DNA of 64,000 nucleotides from Pseudoclavibacter sp. RFBB5 (GCF_002931555.1 NZ_PSTZ01000007.1:248001-312000); one strand, 5' to 3'; numbered from the stretch's first letter, positions 55,217 through 64,000 are shown. The notes: generated by a model not told the origin, from the sequence alone. A program made the numbers and translations.

Positions 55217-56072
55217 CGAAGTCGATGAGCTCCTCGACGCGGCCCAGCAGGGACGGCTCCAGGTCGCGGTAGTCGCGGACCTGCTCGAGGATGCGCTGCC
55301 ACGCCCTCGCGGTGTCCGCCTGCTCCTCGGCTGGCCAGCCGAGCGCCCGGCAGATGCCCTTCTTCCAGTCCTGCCCACGGGGGATGACCGGCCAGGCCTT
55401 GAGCCCGAGGCGCTCGGGCTTGACCGACTGCCACACGTCGACGTACGGGTGCCCGACGACGCGGACGTGAGAGGCGCCGAAGCGCTTCGTGATGTCGTCC
55501 GCGATGCGCTGCTCCTTGGAGCCCTTGACGAGGTGGTCGAGCAGCACGCCGACGCGCCGCGTCTGGCTCGGGCCGAAGACGGTGAGCACCTCGGCGAGGT
55601 GGTCGGCTCCCTGCAGGAACTCGACGACGACGCCGTCGATGCGGAGGTCGTGGCCCCAGACCTTCTCGACGAGCTCCGCGTCGTGCTTTCCCTCGACGAA
55701 GATGCGACCAGCCCTGGCGGTGCGCGCCTTCGCGTCGGCGACGTGGAACGACCCGGATGCGCTCCTCGCGCGCCCGGACGGCTGCTTCGCGACCGGAGGG
55801 CCGAGGAGGACCGGCTCGTCCTCGAGGAGGAAGATCGAATCCGCCGGGAACGCCTTGCGCTGCCCGTCGAAGTCCAGCAGCGTCACGGTCTGCTTGTTGG
55901 CGGAGGCGAGGCGCCCGTAGAAGCCCGTGGCCGCGTCCTCGAGCCACATGCCGCTCGCCATGGGGACCTTGCGCGTCAGCGGGGCGGATTTGCGCGCCCG
56001 CATCTGTGCGACGGGATCACCGCCGTAGCGGTCGTCGAACGCGTTTTCGTCAGAAGAAGACAGGTGTGCCAC
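55188..56072 (-). CDS. DUF3097 family protein
   Basis: A 294-residue actinobacterial protein. It has GRIFVEGKHDAELVEKVWG and GVLLDHLVKGSKEQRIADDI, which resemble a Toprim-type nucleotidyl metal site (E...D). Function is unknown. I chose GTG 56072 because TACACT ends exactly six bases upstream; an ATG at 56150 would add an implausible 26-residue leader. Confidence 0.8.
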   Translation of the reverse strand: MAHLSSSDENAFDDRYGGDPVAQMRARKSAPLTRKVPMASGMWLEDAATGFYGRLASANKQTVTLLDFDGQRKAFPADSIFLLEDEPVLLGPPVAKQPSGRARSASGSFHVADAKARTARAGRIFVEGKHDAELVEKVWGHDLRIDGVVVEFLQGADHLAEVLTVFGPSQTRRVGVLLDHLVKGSKEQRIADDITKRFGASHVRVVGHPYVDVWQSVKPERLGLKAWPVIPRGQDWKKGICRALGWPAEEQADTARAWQRILEQVRDYRDLEPSLLGRVEELIDFVTEPGGAGT

Positions 56073-56078
56073 CCACGG

Positions 56079-56084
56079 AGTGTA
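56079..56084 (-). promoter_or_regulatory. -10 box of the leaderless DUF3097 promoter
   Basis: TACACT on the minus strand, six bases before GTG 56072. Confidence 0.5.
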
Positions 56085-56239
56085 CGCCGAGGGTGAAAAC
56101 CGGCAACGATTCGGTCGCTCGTTTCGACAACACTCAGTCGTCTGACGCACAATGGCTGGCGGTGCTTGTGCAGTTAACCGACCGGAATTCGGGCACCCCC
56201 GATTCCGCTACGCTTGAGCACCGACTCGAGGAGGCAAAT

Positions 56240-56740
56240 ATGGCTGGGTCTGACGCTGAGGCGCGAACCCCTGACGGCGACGGCGTCGTCGATGAACAGA
56301 CGCAATCGTCGACGATGTCGTTCACTGGCGATTTCAGCGCGCAACTCGCCGCGCTCATCGCCGGCGGTGTCTCGAAGGAGGAGATGGAGTCGATCAGCGC
56401 CCTTCCCTCCGGCTCCGCGCTCCTGATCGTGCGCAGGGGGTCCAACGTCGGGGCCAGGTTCCTGCTCGACACCGACCTCCAGGTCGCCGGTCGCCACCCG
56501 AACGCCGAGATCTTCCTCGACGACGTCACCGTCTCCCGTCGTCACGCCGAGTTCACCAGGCACGGCCGCGAATTCCACATGCGCGACCTCGGCTCGCTCA
56601 ACGGCACCTACTACAACGGCGAGCGCATCAACTCTGCAGTGCTCACGAACGGCGGAGAGGTGCAGGTCGGCAAGTTCCGCCTCACGTTCTACAGCTCTCC
56701 GCTCGACACGAGCCTGACGTCCGCGTCTGCCGGGAACTGA
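56240..56740 (+). CDS. garA: FHA-domain regulator of 2-oxoglutarate metabolism (GarA/OdhI)
   Basis: A 166-residue FHA protein equivalent to GarA/OdhI. When unphosphorylated, these inhibit 2-oxoglutarate dehydrogenase and affect glutamate enzymes. The FHA fold covers about residues 60-150, with GRHPNAEIFLDDVTVSRRH and GSLNGTYYNG holding the phosphothreonine-binding Arg, Ser and Asn. The N-terminal phosphorylation motif is atypical: SSTMSFTGDF where GarA has ETTSVFRADF, so the second threonine is kept (Thr25) but the first is a serine. The start follows GAGGAGG; TACGCT at 56209-56214 is a -10 candidate. ftsR is next. Confidence 0.9.
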   Translation: MAGSDAEARTPDGDGVVDEQTQSSTMSFTGDFSAQLAALIAGGVSKEEMESISALPSGSALLIVRRGSNVGARFLLDTDLQVAGRHPNAEIFLDDVTVSRRHAEFTRHGREFHMRDLGSLNGTYYNGERINSAVLTNGGEVQVGKFRLTFYSSPLDTSLTSASAGN

Positions 56741-56742
56741 CG

Positions 56743-57432
56743 GTGGCCGCTATCGCGGCGGCTTCTTCCAGTGGGCAGGGCCGCATGCTCAGCATCGGAC
56801 AGGTCCTCCAGCGGCTGAACGTCGAGTTCCCCGAGCTGAGTCCCTCGAAGCTGCGCTTCCTCGAGGACAAGGGGCTCGTGCATCCCGAGCGCACGCCCAA
56901 GGGCTACCGCAAGTTCTCCGCCGGCGACGTCGCTCGGCTGCGGGAAGTGCTCACCATGCAGCGGGACCTCTACCTGCCGCTCAAGGTCATCGCTGAGTAC
57001 TTCGACGCGCTCGACCGCGGGCTCGAGCCCGAACTCCCGGGGTCCAGGGCACCGCAGCGGCAGACGATGCTCGCCGCGGGCACCGTGCTCGACCGCGCGC
57101 AGCTCCTCGAGCGCTCCGGCGCGAAGCCTGCACTCCTCGAGCAGGCCGTGAGCGCTGGGTTGATCCCGGCGGCCAGCCGATACCAGGAGGACGAGCTCAC
57201 GATGCTGAGCACACTCGTCGAACTGGAGAAGGTGGGCATCGAGCCGCGACACCTCCGACCGTTCCGCGCCGCCGCGCACCACGAGTTCGGTCTCATCGAG
57301 CAGGCCTTGTCGACCAGCACTCGACGGGCTCGTTCGGGCGGCGAGGCGCACGAGCGGGCGCACGAGCTCGCCGAGCACCTCGAGTCCGTCCGACGGTCGC
57401 TCATCCGTCAGGCCGTCCGCGGTCGCAGGTAG
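56743..57432 (+). CDS. ftsR: MerR-family regulator FtsR
   Basis: A 229-residue MerR protein homologous to Mycobacterium Rv1828 and Corynebacterium FtsR, an activator of ftsZ. The helix-turn-helix region is at the N-terminus (MLSIGQVLQRLNVEFPELSP, then the KLRFLEDKGLVHPERTPKGY wing). The C-terminal domain contains a second winged-helix-like unit and lacks metal-binding cysteines. The start is GTG 56743, two bases after the garA stop, or ATG 56785. Confidence 0.85.
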   Translation: MAAIAAASSSGQGRMLSIGQVLQRLNVEFPELSPSKLRFLEDKGLVHPERTPKGYRKFSAGDVARLREVLTMQRDLYLPLKVIAEYFDALDRGLEPELPGSRAPQRQTMLAAGTVLDRAQLLERSGAKPALLEQAVSAGLIPAASRYQEDELTMLSTLVELEKVGIEPRHLRPFRAAAHHEFGLIEQALSTSTRRARSGGEAHERAHELAEHLESVRRSLIRQAVRGRR

Positions 57433-57441
57433 CTTCACCCT

Positions 57442-57460
57442 CCACTTGAACGTCAGGTGG
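57442..57460. promoter_or_regulatory. Palindrome upstream of the second MerR gene
   Basis: CCACTTGAA-C-GTCAGGTGG pairs at seven of nine positions per arm. It resembles a dyad that a MerR-type dimer might bind. Confidence 0.35.
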
Positions 57461-57611
57461 ATTCGAACGGCGCAAGCCCTCTCCGCGACACGCCGCTGCG
57501 CGCATCCCGAAGCCCGAGATACAGGGCGAGTCGGGTCGGGATCACATCGTTGTCGTTCGGAAGTAGCCGAGTCGCACGCGCTCCAATAGAATCAACTCAG
57601 ACGGCTCGGGA

Positions 57612-57637
57612 CTTACCTCAAGTTCCCCTGTGGTAAG
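57612..57637. promoter_or_regulatory. Inverted repeat in the leader of the second MerR gene
   Basis: CTTACC (57612-57617) and GGTAAG (57632-57637) are inverted arms 14 bases apart. An ACTT-ACCTC-AAGT dyad lies inside the left part. A TAGAAT -10 candidate is just upstream at 57587-57592. Confidence 0.35.
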
Positions 57638-57703
57638 ACCCACTGCTTCCGCCCCAGTTCTCCTGGGAGCTGAGCCAGTCGAAAACGTGTGAAAGGTGCA
57701 GGC

Positions 57704-58246
57704 ATGAGCGAGCAGGGACAGGGCGACGCGCCAACCGGCGGCGAGTTGGTCTTCACCGACGGCATTCCGGACCTCGATCCGGGTTCCGGCTACCGCGGCG
57801 CCGTTGCCGCGAGAGCCGCCGGCATCACCTACCGTCAGCTCGACTACTGGGCTCGGACGGGACTCGTCGAGCCGACAGTGCGCGGTGCGAAGGGGTCCGG
57901 CTCCCAGCGTCTCTACTCGTTCCGGGACATCCTCGTCCTCAAGCTCGTCAAGCGACTGCTCGAGACCGGCATCTCGCTCCAGCAGATCCGCACCGCGGTC
58001 GACCAGCTGCACGAGACCGGCGTCGTCGACCTCGCGCAGACGACCCTCATGTCGGACGGTGCGAGCGTGTACCTCTGCACCTCGAACGATCAGGTCATCG
58101 ACCTCGTGCACCGCGGTCAGGGCGTCTTCGGCATCTTCGTGGGCCAGGTGCTCCGAGAGGTCGAATCGACGCTCGTGGACTTCGAGCAGCAGACCATCGA
58201 CCCAGTCGACGAGCTCGCAGCTCGCCGCGCAAGCCGCGCGAGCTAG
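57704..58246 (+). CDS. MerR-family regulator (Rv1830/cg1633-like)
   Basis: A 180-residue MerR protein. The helix-turn-helix reads VAARAAGITYRQLDYWARTG, followed by the SQRLYSFRDILVLKLVKRL wing. The C-terminal domain (residues about 100-160) has no metal cysteines and may bind a small ligand. In Mycobacterium and Corynebacterium the order is garA/odhI, ftsR, a DUF151 nuclease gene, then this gene; here the nuclease gene is absent. Start ATG 57704 has AAAGG eight bases upstream. Confidence 0.85.
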   Translation: MSEQGQGDAPTGGELVFTDGIPDLDPGSGYRGAVAARAAGITYRQLDYWARTGLVEPTVRGAKGSGSQRLYSFRDILVLKLVKRLLETGISLQQIRTAVDQLHETGVVDLAQTTLMSDGASVYLCTSNDQVIDLVHRGQGVFGIFVGQVLREVESTLVDFEQQTIDPVDELAARRASRAS

Positions 58247-58263
58247 CCGCCGAGCCCCGCACC

Positions 58264-59127
58264 CTAGCTGTTCGACCGGCCCCGCTGACGCCCACGCGTC
58301 ACCGGGGCTTCGTCGTCGGTACCCGCGGCGCTGGCATACGGGCCGAGGCGTCCCGCACGCATGATGCGCTCGAGGAGCGTGTCGAAGCTCGCGGCCATCT
58401 CCTCGGCGGAGCTCCCGGGCCACAGGTGCACGGGCTTGGCCGCGCCCGTGGCCTGCTGGAGCGACGTCCGCTCAGGCAACGCGGGGGAGAGGACAAGCGG
58501 TCCGAACATGTCGCGCAGCTCGCCGAGCCTGAACTGGTGCTCGATCGACTGATGCTTCGCCCGGTTGACGATGATGCCGAGCGGCTGCAGCCGCGGCGAG
58601 AGCTCACGCCTGATCTCATCCACCGCTCGGAGCGCGCGGTCTGCTGCCGCCACCGAGAACAGTCCCGGCTCCGTCACGACGGCAACACGGTCAGAGGCCG
58701 CCCAGGCTGTCCTGGTGAGCGCGTTGAGGGATGGCGGGCAGTCGATGAGGACCAGGTCGTAGTCGGCTTCGACGACGGCCAGGGCCTCCTCGAGGCGCCA
58801 GATCTCGCGGATCGACGGGTTCGGGGTGTCGAAGCTCAGCGCCGCCGGGCTTCCGACCATGAGGTCGATGACGCCGTGGCCTCCCTCGCCCCACGACGAG
58901 CGGGCGATCGCGGCTCGCACGGTGCTCGGCTTGGGAGAGCGGAGGACGTCGGCGATCGTGGCGCCATCCTGCGCGCGCGCGTCGAGCCCAGTCGAGACAT
59001 CCGACTGGGGATCCAGGTCGACGACGAGGGTTCTGAGCCCGCGGGCCCAGGCGGCGGAAGCGAGGCCCAGGGTCACCGTGGTCTTGCCGACGCCGCCCTT
59101 GAGAGAACTGATGCTGAGGACGAACAC
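58264..59127 (-). CDS. ParA-family ATPase
   Basis: A 287-residue P-loop ATPase with the deviant Walker A SLKGGVGKTTV, then VVDLDPQSDVSTGLDA and VLIDCPPSLNALT. It is not next to parB, so it is an accessory ParA-type protein (positioning or partition) rather than the chromosomal ParA. GTG 59127 has TAGCCT six bases upstream, the leaderless pattern. It converges on the MerR gene. Confidence 0.85.
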   Translation of the reverse strand: MFVLSISSLKGGVGKTTVTLGLASAAWARGLRTLVVDLDPQSDVSTGLDARAQDGATIADVLRSPKPSTVRAAIARSSWGEGGHGVIDLMVGSPAALSFDTPNPSIREIWRLEEALAVVEADYDLVLIDCPPSLNALTRTAWAASDRVAVVTEPGLFSVAAADRALRAVDEIRRELSPRLQPLGIIVNRAKHQSIEHQFRLGELRDMFGPLVLSPALPERTSLQQATGAAKPVHLWPGSSAEEMAASFDTLLERIMRAGRLGPYASAAGTDDEAPVTRGRQRGRSNS

Positions 59128-59133
59128 CAGCCC

Positions 59134-59139
59134 AGGCTA
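59134..59139 (-). promoter_or_regulatory. -10 box of the leaderless ParA-family promoter
   Basis: TAGCCT on the minus strand, six bases before GTG 59127. Confidence 0.5.
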
Positions 59140-59204
59140 CATTCACTAGGCTTGCGTCACGTTGCTGCAAGCCCCTGTCGTTGTTGTCGGAAGGTGGAAC
59201 ACCG

Positions 59205-62200
59205 GTGTTCAAGAAGATCCTGGTTGCCAATCGAGGCGAGATCGCCATTCGCGCATTCCGTGCCGCTGTGGAGCTCGGAGCACGGACGGTCGCGGTGTAT
59301 CCCTACGAGGACCGCAACTCGCTTCACCGCCTGAAAGCTGACGAGGCATACCAGATCGGCACCGTGGGACAGCCAGTCCGGGCCTACCTCGACGTCGCGG
59401 AGATCCTCCGCGTCGCGAAGGAATCCGGTGCCGACGCGATCTACCCCGGCTACGGCTTCCTGAGTGAGAACCCAGAACTCGCGCGGGCCGCCCAGGACGC
59501 GGGAATCGCCTTCATCGGGCCGCCCCCTCGGGTCCTCGAATCGGCGGGCAACAAGGTCACGGCCAAGAACCAGGCGATCGCCGCGGGGGTGCCGGTGCTC
59601 GCCTCGAGCCAGCCCTCCACCGACCTCGACGCCCTGTGCGCCGCCGCCGAGGAGATCGGCTTCCCGATCTTCGCCAAGGCGGTCGCCGGCGGCGGCGGGC
59701 GAGGGATGCGGCGCGTCGAGCGCCCGGAGGACCTGCGCGAAGCGCTCGAGTCTGCGATGAAGGAGGCGGACAGCGCCTTCGGCGACCCGACGATGTTCGT
59801 CGAGCAGGCCGTGCTCCGCCCACGCCACATCGAAGTCCAGATCCTCGCCGACGAGCACGGCAACGTCGTGCACCTCTTCGAGCGCGACTGCAGCGTTCAG
59901 CGACGCCACCAGAAGGTCGTCGAGATCGCCCCTGCGCCCAACCTCTCGCAGGAGGTGCGGGAGCAGCTCTACGCCGACGCGGTCGCCTTCGCCAAGTCCA
60001 TCGACTACGTGAACGCGGGCACCGTGGAGTTCCTCCTCGACACGGCCGGCCCCCGAGCCGGGCAGCACGTGTTCATCGAGATGAACCCGCGCATCCAGGT
60101 CGAGCACACGGTCACCGAGGAGGTGACGGATGTCGACCTCGTGCAGGCACAGATGCGCGTCGCCTCGGGCGAGCGCCTCGACGACATGGGGCTCGAGCAG
60201 CACCAGCTGGAGCTGCACGGCTTCGCGCTGCAGTGCAGGATCACGACCGAGGACCCATCTCAGGGGTTCCGCCCGGACACGGGGGTCATCACGACCTACC
60301 GCTCCGCGGGAGGCTCCGGCATCCGCATCGACGGAGGCACGATCGCCACGGGAGCCGAGGTCCTGCCGCACTTCGACTCGATGCTGATGAAGCTCACGGC
60401 ACGCGGGCGCGACTTCCCGGCTGCGGTGCGGCGCGCTCGACGTGCGCTGTCCGAGTTCCGCATCCGAGGCGTCGCCACGAACATCCCCTTCCTCCTCGGT
60501 GTGCTCGACGATCCCGACTTCCAGCGCGGGGACGTCGCGACCGACTTCATCGAGAAGCGCCCGGGGCTGCTCGAATACCGTCGCCCGGGCGACCGCGGCA
60601 CGAAGATCGTGAACTGGCTGGCCGACGTCACGGTCAACGCACCGCACGGCGTGCGCCCGACCTCCGTCGAGCCGCGGACGAAGCTGCCCGCGCTCGACAC
60701 CTCCGTCCCGCTTCCCGCCGGGCGGCGTCAGGAGCTCTTGGATCTCGGCCCCGCGGGGTTCGCAGCCCAGCTGCGTTCCGAGAAGCGCCTCGCGGTCACC
60801 GACACCACCTTCCGTGACGCACACCAGTCGCTGCTCGCGACGCGCGTCCGCACCCGCGACCTCGTCACGGCTGCGCCCTACCTCGCGAGACTCACGCCCG
60901 AGCTGCTGTCCATCGAGGCCTGGGGCGGTGCGACGTACGACGTCGCGCTCCGCTTCCTCGGCGAGGAGCCGTGGGAGCGCCTCGCGAGTCTCCGCGAAGC
61001 CGTCCCCAACATCCCGCTCCAGATGCTGCTGCGGGGCCGGAACACCGTCGGCTACACGCCGTACCCGGAGGCCGTGACGAAGGCGTTCGTCCACGAGGCG
61101 ACTGCGACCGGGGTCGACATCTTCCGCATCTTCGACGCCCTCAACGACGTCGCCCAGATGCGACCCGCCGTCGATGCGGTTCTCGAGACGGGAACGGCGG
61201 TCGCCGAGGTCGCCCTCTGCTACACCGGCAACCTCGCCGACCCCAACGAGCCGTTCTACACGCTCGACTACTACCTGCGCCTCGCGGAGCAGATCGTCGA
61301 CGCGGGCGCGCACATCATCGCCATCAAGGACATGGCCGGGCTGCTCCGCCCGCAGGCAGCCTCGAAGCTGGTCACCGCGCTCCGCGACCGCTTCGATCTG
61401 CCCGTGCATCTGCACACGCACGACACGGCGGGCGGACAGCTCGCCACACTCCTCGCCGCCAGCGAGGCCGGTGTCGACGCCGTCGACGTCGCGAGCGCCC
61501 CCATGTCGGGAACAACGAGTCAGGCAAGCCTCTCGGCGCTTGTCGCGTCCCTCGAGCACACAGAGCGGGACACGGGCATCAGCCTCACGAACGTCACCGA
61601 CCTCGAGCCATACTGGGAGGCGGTCAGGCTCGTCTACCGTCCCTTCGAATCCGGGCTCCCGGGTCCGACGGGTCGCGTCTACAAGCACGAGATCCCGGGA
61701 GGTCAGCTGTCGAACCTCCGGCAGCAGGCCATCGCGCTCGGCCTCGCGGACCAGTTCGAGCGCATCGAGGACATGTACGACGCAGCCGACAAGATCCTCG
61801 GCCGCATCCCGAAGGTCACGCCGTCCTCGAAGGTCGTGGGCGACTTGGCCCTGCACCTCGTGGCCGTCGGCGCAGACCCGGCCGATTTCGCCGAGAACCC
61901 AGGAAAGTACGACATCCCGGATTCGGTCATCGGCTTCATGGCCGGTGAGCTCGGCGAGCTGCCGGCCGGATGGCCGGAGCCGTTCCGCAGCAAGGTGCTC
62001 GAGGGGCGCGACGTCAAGATCGAAGTCACGCCGCTCTCCGACACCGACGAAGCCGGGCTCGCGGGGGACAGCCTCGAGCGCAGACGGACCCTGAACCGCC
62101 TCCTGTTCCCACAGCCCACGGCAAGCTACGAGGACACCGTCCGGCTCTTCGGCGACCTCTCCGTGCTCGACACCCTCGACTACCTCTACGGGCTCGAACC

Positions 62201-62627
62201 CGGAGAGGAGCACGTCATCCACATCGGGAAGGGCGTGCAGCTCTTCGTGGGCCTCGAGGCCATCGGCGAGCCGGACGCTGACGGCATGCGCACGGTCATG
62301 GCGACCCTCAACGGACAGCTGCGCCCGGTCTTCGTCCGCGATCGCAGCATCAAGGTCGACACGATCGAACGCGAGAAGGCGGACAGCGGCAACCCCGGGC
62401 ACGTCGCCGCACCGTTCTCCGGCGTCGTGACGCTCCGCGTCGAGGTCGGCGAACGCGTGGCGCAGGGGCAGACCGTCGCGACCATCGAGGCTATGAAGAT
62501 GGAGGCCGGCATCACGGCTCCTGTCGCGGGCGTCGTCGAGCGCCTCGCCATCTCCTCGCCGCTAGAGGTCGGCAACGGCGACCTCCTCGTCGTCGTCCGC
62601 CCTGGCGCTGAGCGTGCAGATGACTGA
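59205..62627 (+). CDS. pyc: Pyruvate carboxylase
   Basis: A 1140-residue biotin enzyme that makes oxaloacetate from pyruvate, ATP and bicarbonate. Order: biotin carboxylase (1-about 450; FKKILVANRGEIAIRAFRA, AVAGGGGRGMRRVE), carboxyltransferase (about 520-800; TDTTFRDAHQSLLATRVRT, AIKDMAGLLRP), and a C-terminal biotinyl domain with lysine in IEAMKMEAG. The start GTG 59205 follows GGAAGGTGG. The downstream mycothione reductase gene overlaps by eight bases. It complements ppc at 4290-6992. Confidence 0.97.
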   Translation: MFKKILVANRGEIAIRAFRAAVELGARTVAVYPYEDRNSLHRLKADEAYQIGTVGQPVRAYLDVAEILRVAKESGADAIYPGYGFLSENPELARAAQDAGIAFIGPPPRVLESAGNKVTAKNQAIAAGVPVLASSQPSTDLDALCAAAEEIGFPIFAKAVAGGGGRGMRRVERPEDLREALESAMKEADSAFGDPTMFVEQAVLRPRHIEVQILADEHGNVVHLFERDCSVQRRHQKVVEIAPAPNLSQEVREQLYADAVAFAKSIDYVNAGTVEFLLDTAGPRAGQHVFIEMNPRIQVEHTVTEEVTDVDLVQAQMRVASGERLDDMGLEQHQLELHGFALQCRITTEDPSQGFRPDTGVITTYRSAGGSGIRIDGGTIATGAEVLPHFDSMLMKLTARGRDFPAAVRRARRALSEFRIRGVATNIPFLLGVLDDPDFQRGDVATDFIEKRPGLLEYRRPGDRGTKIVNWLADVTVNAPHGVRPTSVEPRTKLPALDTSVPLPAGRRQELLDLGPAGFAAQLRSEKRLAVTDTTFRDAHQSLLATRVRTRDLVTAAPYLARLTPELLSIEAWGGATYDVALRFLGEEPWERLASLREAVPNIPLQMLLRGRNTVGYTPYPEAVTKAFVHEATATGVDIFRIFDALNDVAQMRPAVDAVLETGTAVAEVALCYTGNLADPNEPFYTLDYYLRLAEQIVDAGAHIIAIKDMAGLLRPQAASKLVTALRDRFDLPVHLHTHDTAGGQLATLLAASEAGVDAVDVASAPMSGTTSQASLSALVASLEHTERDTGISLTNVTDLEPYWEAVRLVYRPFESGLPGPTGRVYKHEIPGGQLSNLRQQAIALGLADQFERIEDMYDAADKILGRIPKVTPSSKVVGDLALHLVAVGADPADFAENPGKYDIPDSVIGFMAGELGELPAGWPEPFRSKVLEGRDVKIEVTPLSDTDEAGLAGDSLERRRTLNRLLFPQPTASYEDTVRLFGDLSVLDTLDYLYGLEPGEEHVIHIGKGVQLFVGLEAIGEPDADGMRTVMATLNGQLRPVFVRDRSIKVDTIEREKADSGNPGHVAAPFSGVVTLRVEVGERVAQGQTVATIEAMKMEAGITAPVAGVVERLAISSPLEVGNGDLLVVVRPGAERADD

Positions 62628-64000
62628 GCGCCCAGCCGCTGAGCACTTCGAGCTGCTCATCATCGGTGCAGGCTCCGGCAACACGCTCCCGCCCGGCGAC
62701 GAGGGCGGGCCGAAGACGGCCATCGTCGACGACGGACCGCACTTCGGTGGCACGTGCCTCAACGTCGGGTGCATTCCCACGAAGATGTTCGTGCACGTCG
62801 CCGACGTGGTTCGAAACGCGCGGGACGCGCAGCGGCTGGGCGTCCATGACGTCCACCTGCGTCCGTCCTGGCCGGAGGTGCGCGACCGTGTCTTCGGGCG
62901 GATCGACCAGATCAGCGAGGGCGGGGAGAGCTACCGCGAGCACGGGAACCCGCGCGTGACGCTCGTGCGCGAGCGCGTCGAGATGCTCGGCGACCGCGAG
63001 GTGCTGACCGCCTCCGGGCGCAGGCTGAGCGCGGAGACGCTGGTCATCGCCGCGGGCAGCCGGGCACGCCACCACGATGTGGTGCCCCTCGACTCCACGC
63101 TCGTGCACACCTCGGACACGATCATGCGCATCGACGATGTGCCGCGCCGCCTCGCGATCATCGGCGGCGGGTCCATCGCATCGGAGTTCGCCCATGTCTT
63201 CAGCGCCTTCGGCTCCGAGGTCACGCAGCTCGTGCGTGGGCGCGTGCTCTCCTCGCTCGACGCGGACGTCGCCGCGACGTTCACGGAGGCCGCCCGTGAG
63301 CGGTGGCGGGTCGAGACCGGCACCTCGGTCGTCGGCTTCTCCGAAGACGGTCGAGTCGCGACGCTCACGACGGACGCGGGGGAGCAGATCGAGGTCGACG
63401 CCGTGCTGGTGGCGATCGGACGCATCCCCAACACGGACACGCTCGGCACCTACGAGGTCGGCTTCGACCACCACGATGACGGCCGGTTGCGAGTGGACGC
63501 CTACCAGCGGGTGCTGCGCGACGGCCACCCGGTCTCCGGGGTGTTCGCGCTCGGTGACATCGACTCGGAGCACCAGCTCAAGCACGTCGCCAACCACGAG
63601 GCGAGAGTCGTCGCGCACAACATCGCGGTCGAGCCCGGGCGCCGTCTCATGAAGAACACGCTCGGCCCCGTGCCGGACGTCGTCTTCACCGAGCCGCAGA
63701 TCGCGAGCTTCGGAGTGACGCTCGAACGCGCCGAGCAGCTGGGCTACGACGCCTTCGAGGTGACGCACCAATATGGCTCGACCGCCTGGGGGTGGGCGCT
63801 CGAAGACGAGCGGAGCTTCTGTAAACTCGTCATCGCGCGGGGCAGCGCGACCATCCTCGGGGCACACATCGTGGGTCCGGATGCGGCGGTCCTGCTCCAG
63901 CCCCTCGTCCTCGCGGCGAGCTTCGGGCATTCCATCAGGGGCCTCGCGCGTGGCCAGTACTGGCCTCACCCCGCAGCGAGCGAGGTGGTCGAGAACGCGC
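62620..64000 (+). CDS. mtr: Mycothione reductase (partial, C-terminus beyond the window)
   Basis: About 460 residues are inside the window and the frame is still open at 64000. It is an FAD/NADPH disulfide reductase that regenerates mycothiol from its disulfide. It has LLIIGAGSGNTLPPG, the redox pair in GGTCLNVGCIPTKM, AIIGGGSIASEFAH for NADPH, and a C-terminal HPAASEVVENA that holds the catalytic His. The N-terminus matches Mycobacterium Mtr better than lipoamide dehydrogenase. The ATG overlaps the pyc stop by eight bases. Confidence 0.9.
   Translation, partial: MTERPAAEHFELLIIGAGSGNTLPPGDEGGPKTAIVDDGPHFGGTCLNVGCIPTKMFVHVADVVRNARDAQRLGVHDVHLRPSWPEVRDRVFGRIDQISEGGESYREHGNPRVTLVRERVEMLGDREVLTASGRRLSAETLVIAAGSRARHHDVVPLDSTLVHTSDTIMRIDDVPRRLAIIGGGSIASEFAHVFSAFGSEVTQLVRGRVLSSLDADVAATFTEAARERWRVETGTSVVGFSEDGRVATLTTDAGEQIEVDAVLVAIGRIPNTDTLGTYEVGFDHHDDGRLRVDAYQRVLRDGHPVSGVFALGDIDSEHQLKHVANHEARVVAHNIAVEPGRRLMKNTLGPVPDVVFTEPQIASFGVTLERAEQLGYDAFEVTHQYGSTAWGWALEDERSFCKLVIARGSATILGAHIVGPDAAVLLQPLVLAASFGHSIRGLARGQYWPHPAASEVVENA

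Noticed and set aside
59157-62402. A 1081-codon open frame antisense to pyruvate carboxylase
   Set aside because: It has no ribosome site, no recognisable domain and the composition of a shadow frame. The plus strand is a textbook pyruvate carboxylase.

Overview
This is a gap-free chromosomal window from a high-GC actinobacterium, most likely a member of the Microbacteriaceae (genus not determinable from the sequence alone). The pointers are very GC-rich codon use, mycothiol enzymes (MscR, Mtr), a GarA/OdhI-FtsR locus, a DUF222-type HNH endonuclease gene, actinobacterial families such as DUF5997 and DUF3097, and many genes that seem to be translated from leaderless mRNAs. No tRNA, rRNA, prophage, insertion sequence or CRISPR array was recognised.

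Layout. 1-8.7 kb is mostly housekeeping: a FadD-like acyl-CoA ligase, an alpha/beta hydrolase, DUF4287 and YchJ-like small proteins, PEP carboxylase, and an SRPBCC/DNA-alkylation-repair pair. 8.8-12 kb is a gamma-butyrolactone (GBL) signalling locus: an AfsA-like synthase, a ScbR/ArpA-like TetR receptor, a GblE-like epimerase, an operator-like palindrome, and a divergent gene of unknown function. An aminotransferase and an ABC transporter pair follow. 15.5-22.3 kb holds reductases, an LLM flavoprotein, the HNH gene, a LysR-type ligand domain without a DNA-binding domain, DUF5997, a MOSC protein, and two intergenic minisatellite arrays (18-bp perfect units and degenerate ~14-bp units). 22.3-30.2 kb has the mscR-MBL hydrolase-flavoprotein operon, a DUF4031-HD protein, a short UvrA paralogue and MgtE. 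30.5-37.6 kb has a large LuxR-type ATPase regulator and an oleA-oleBC-oleD operon for long-chain olefins. 37.7-40.6 kb has a baeRF-like protein and a cation/proton antiporter.

40.8-54 kb is an accessory catabolic island. Two flavin monooxygenases are separated from a peptide-type ABC importer, a 680-residue FAD/NAD(P) protein and DUF1684 by a self-contained MarR / VOC dioxygenase / esterase module that resembles the Bacillus MhqR-MhqED quinone detoxification system. 54-64 kb returns to core genes: an S4 RNA-binding protein, CDP-alcohol phosphatidyltransferase, DUF3097, garA-ftsR-merR, a ParA-type ATPase, pyruvate carboxylase, and mycothione reductase running off the right edge.

How the parts fit. 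PEP carboxylase, pyruvate carboxylase and GarA all act at the anaplerotic/TCA node. MscR and Mtr together serve mycothiol-dependent formaldehyde and disulfide handling. FadD could feed acyl-CoA to OleA, although the two are not linked. The GBL locus and the olefin operon are the parts most likely to give new biology.
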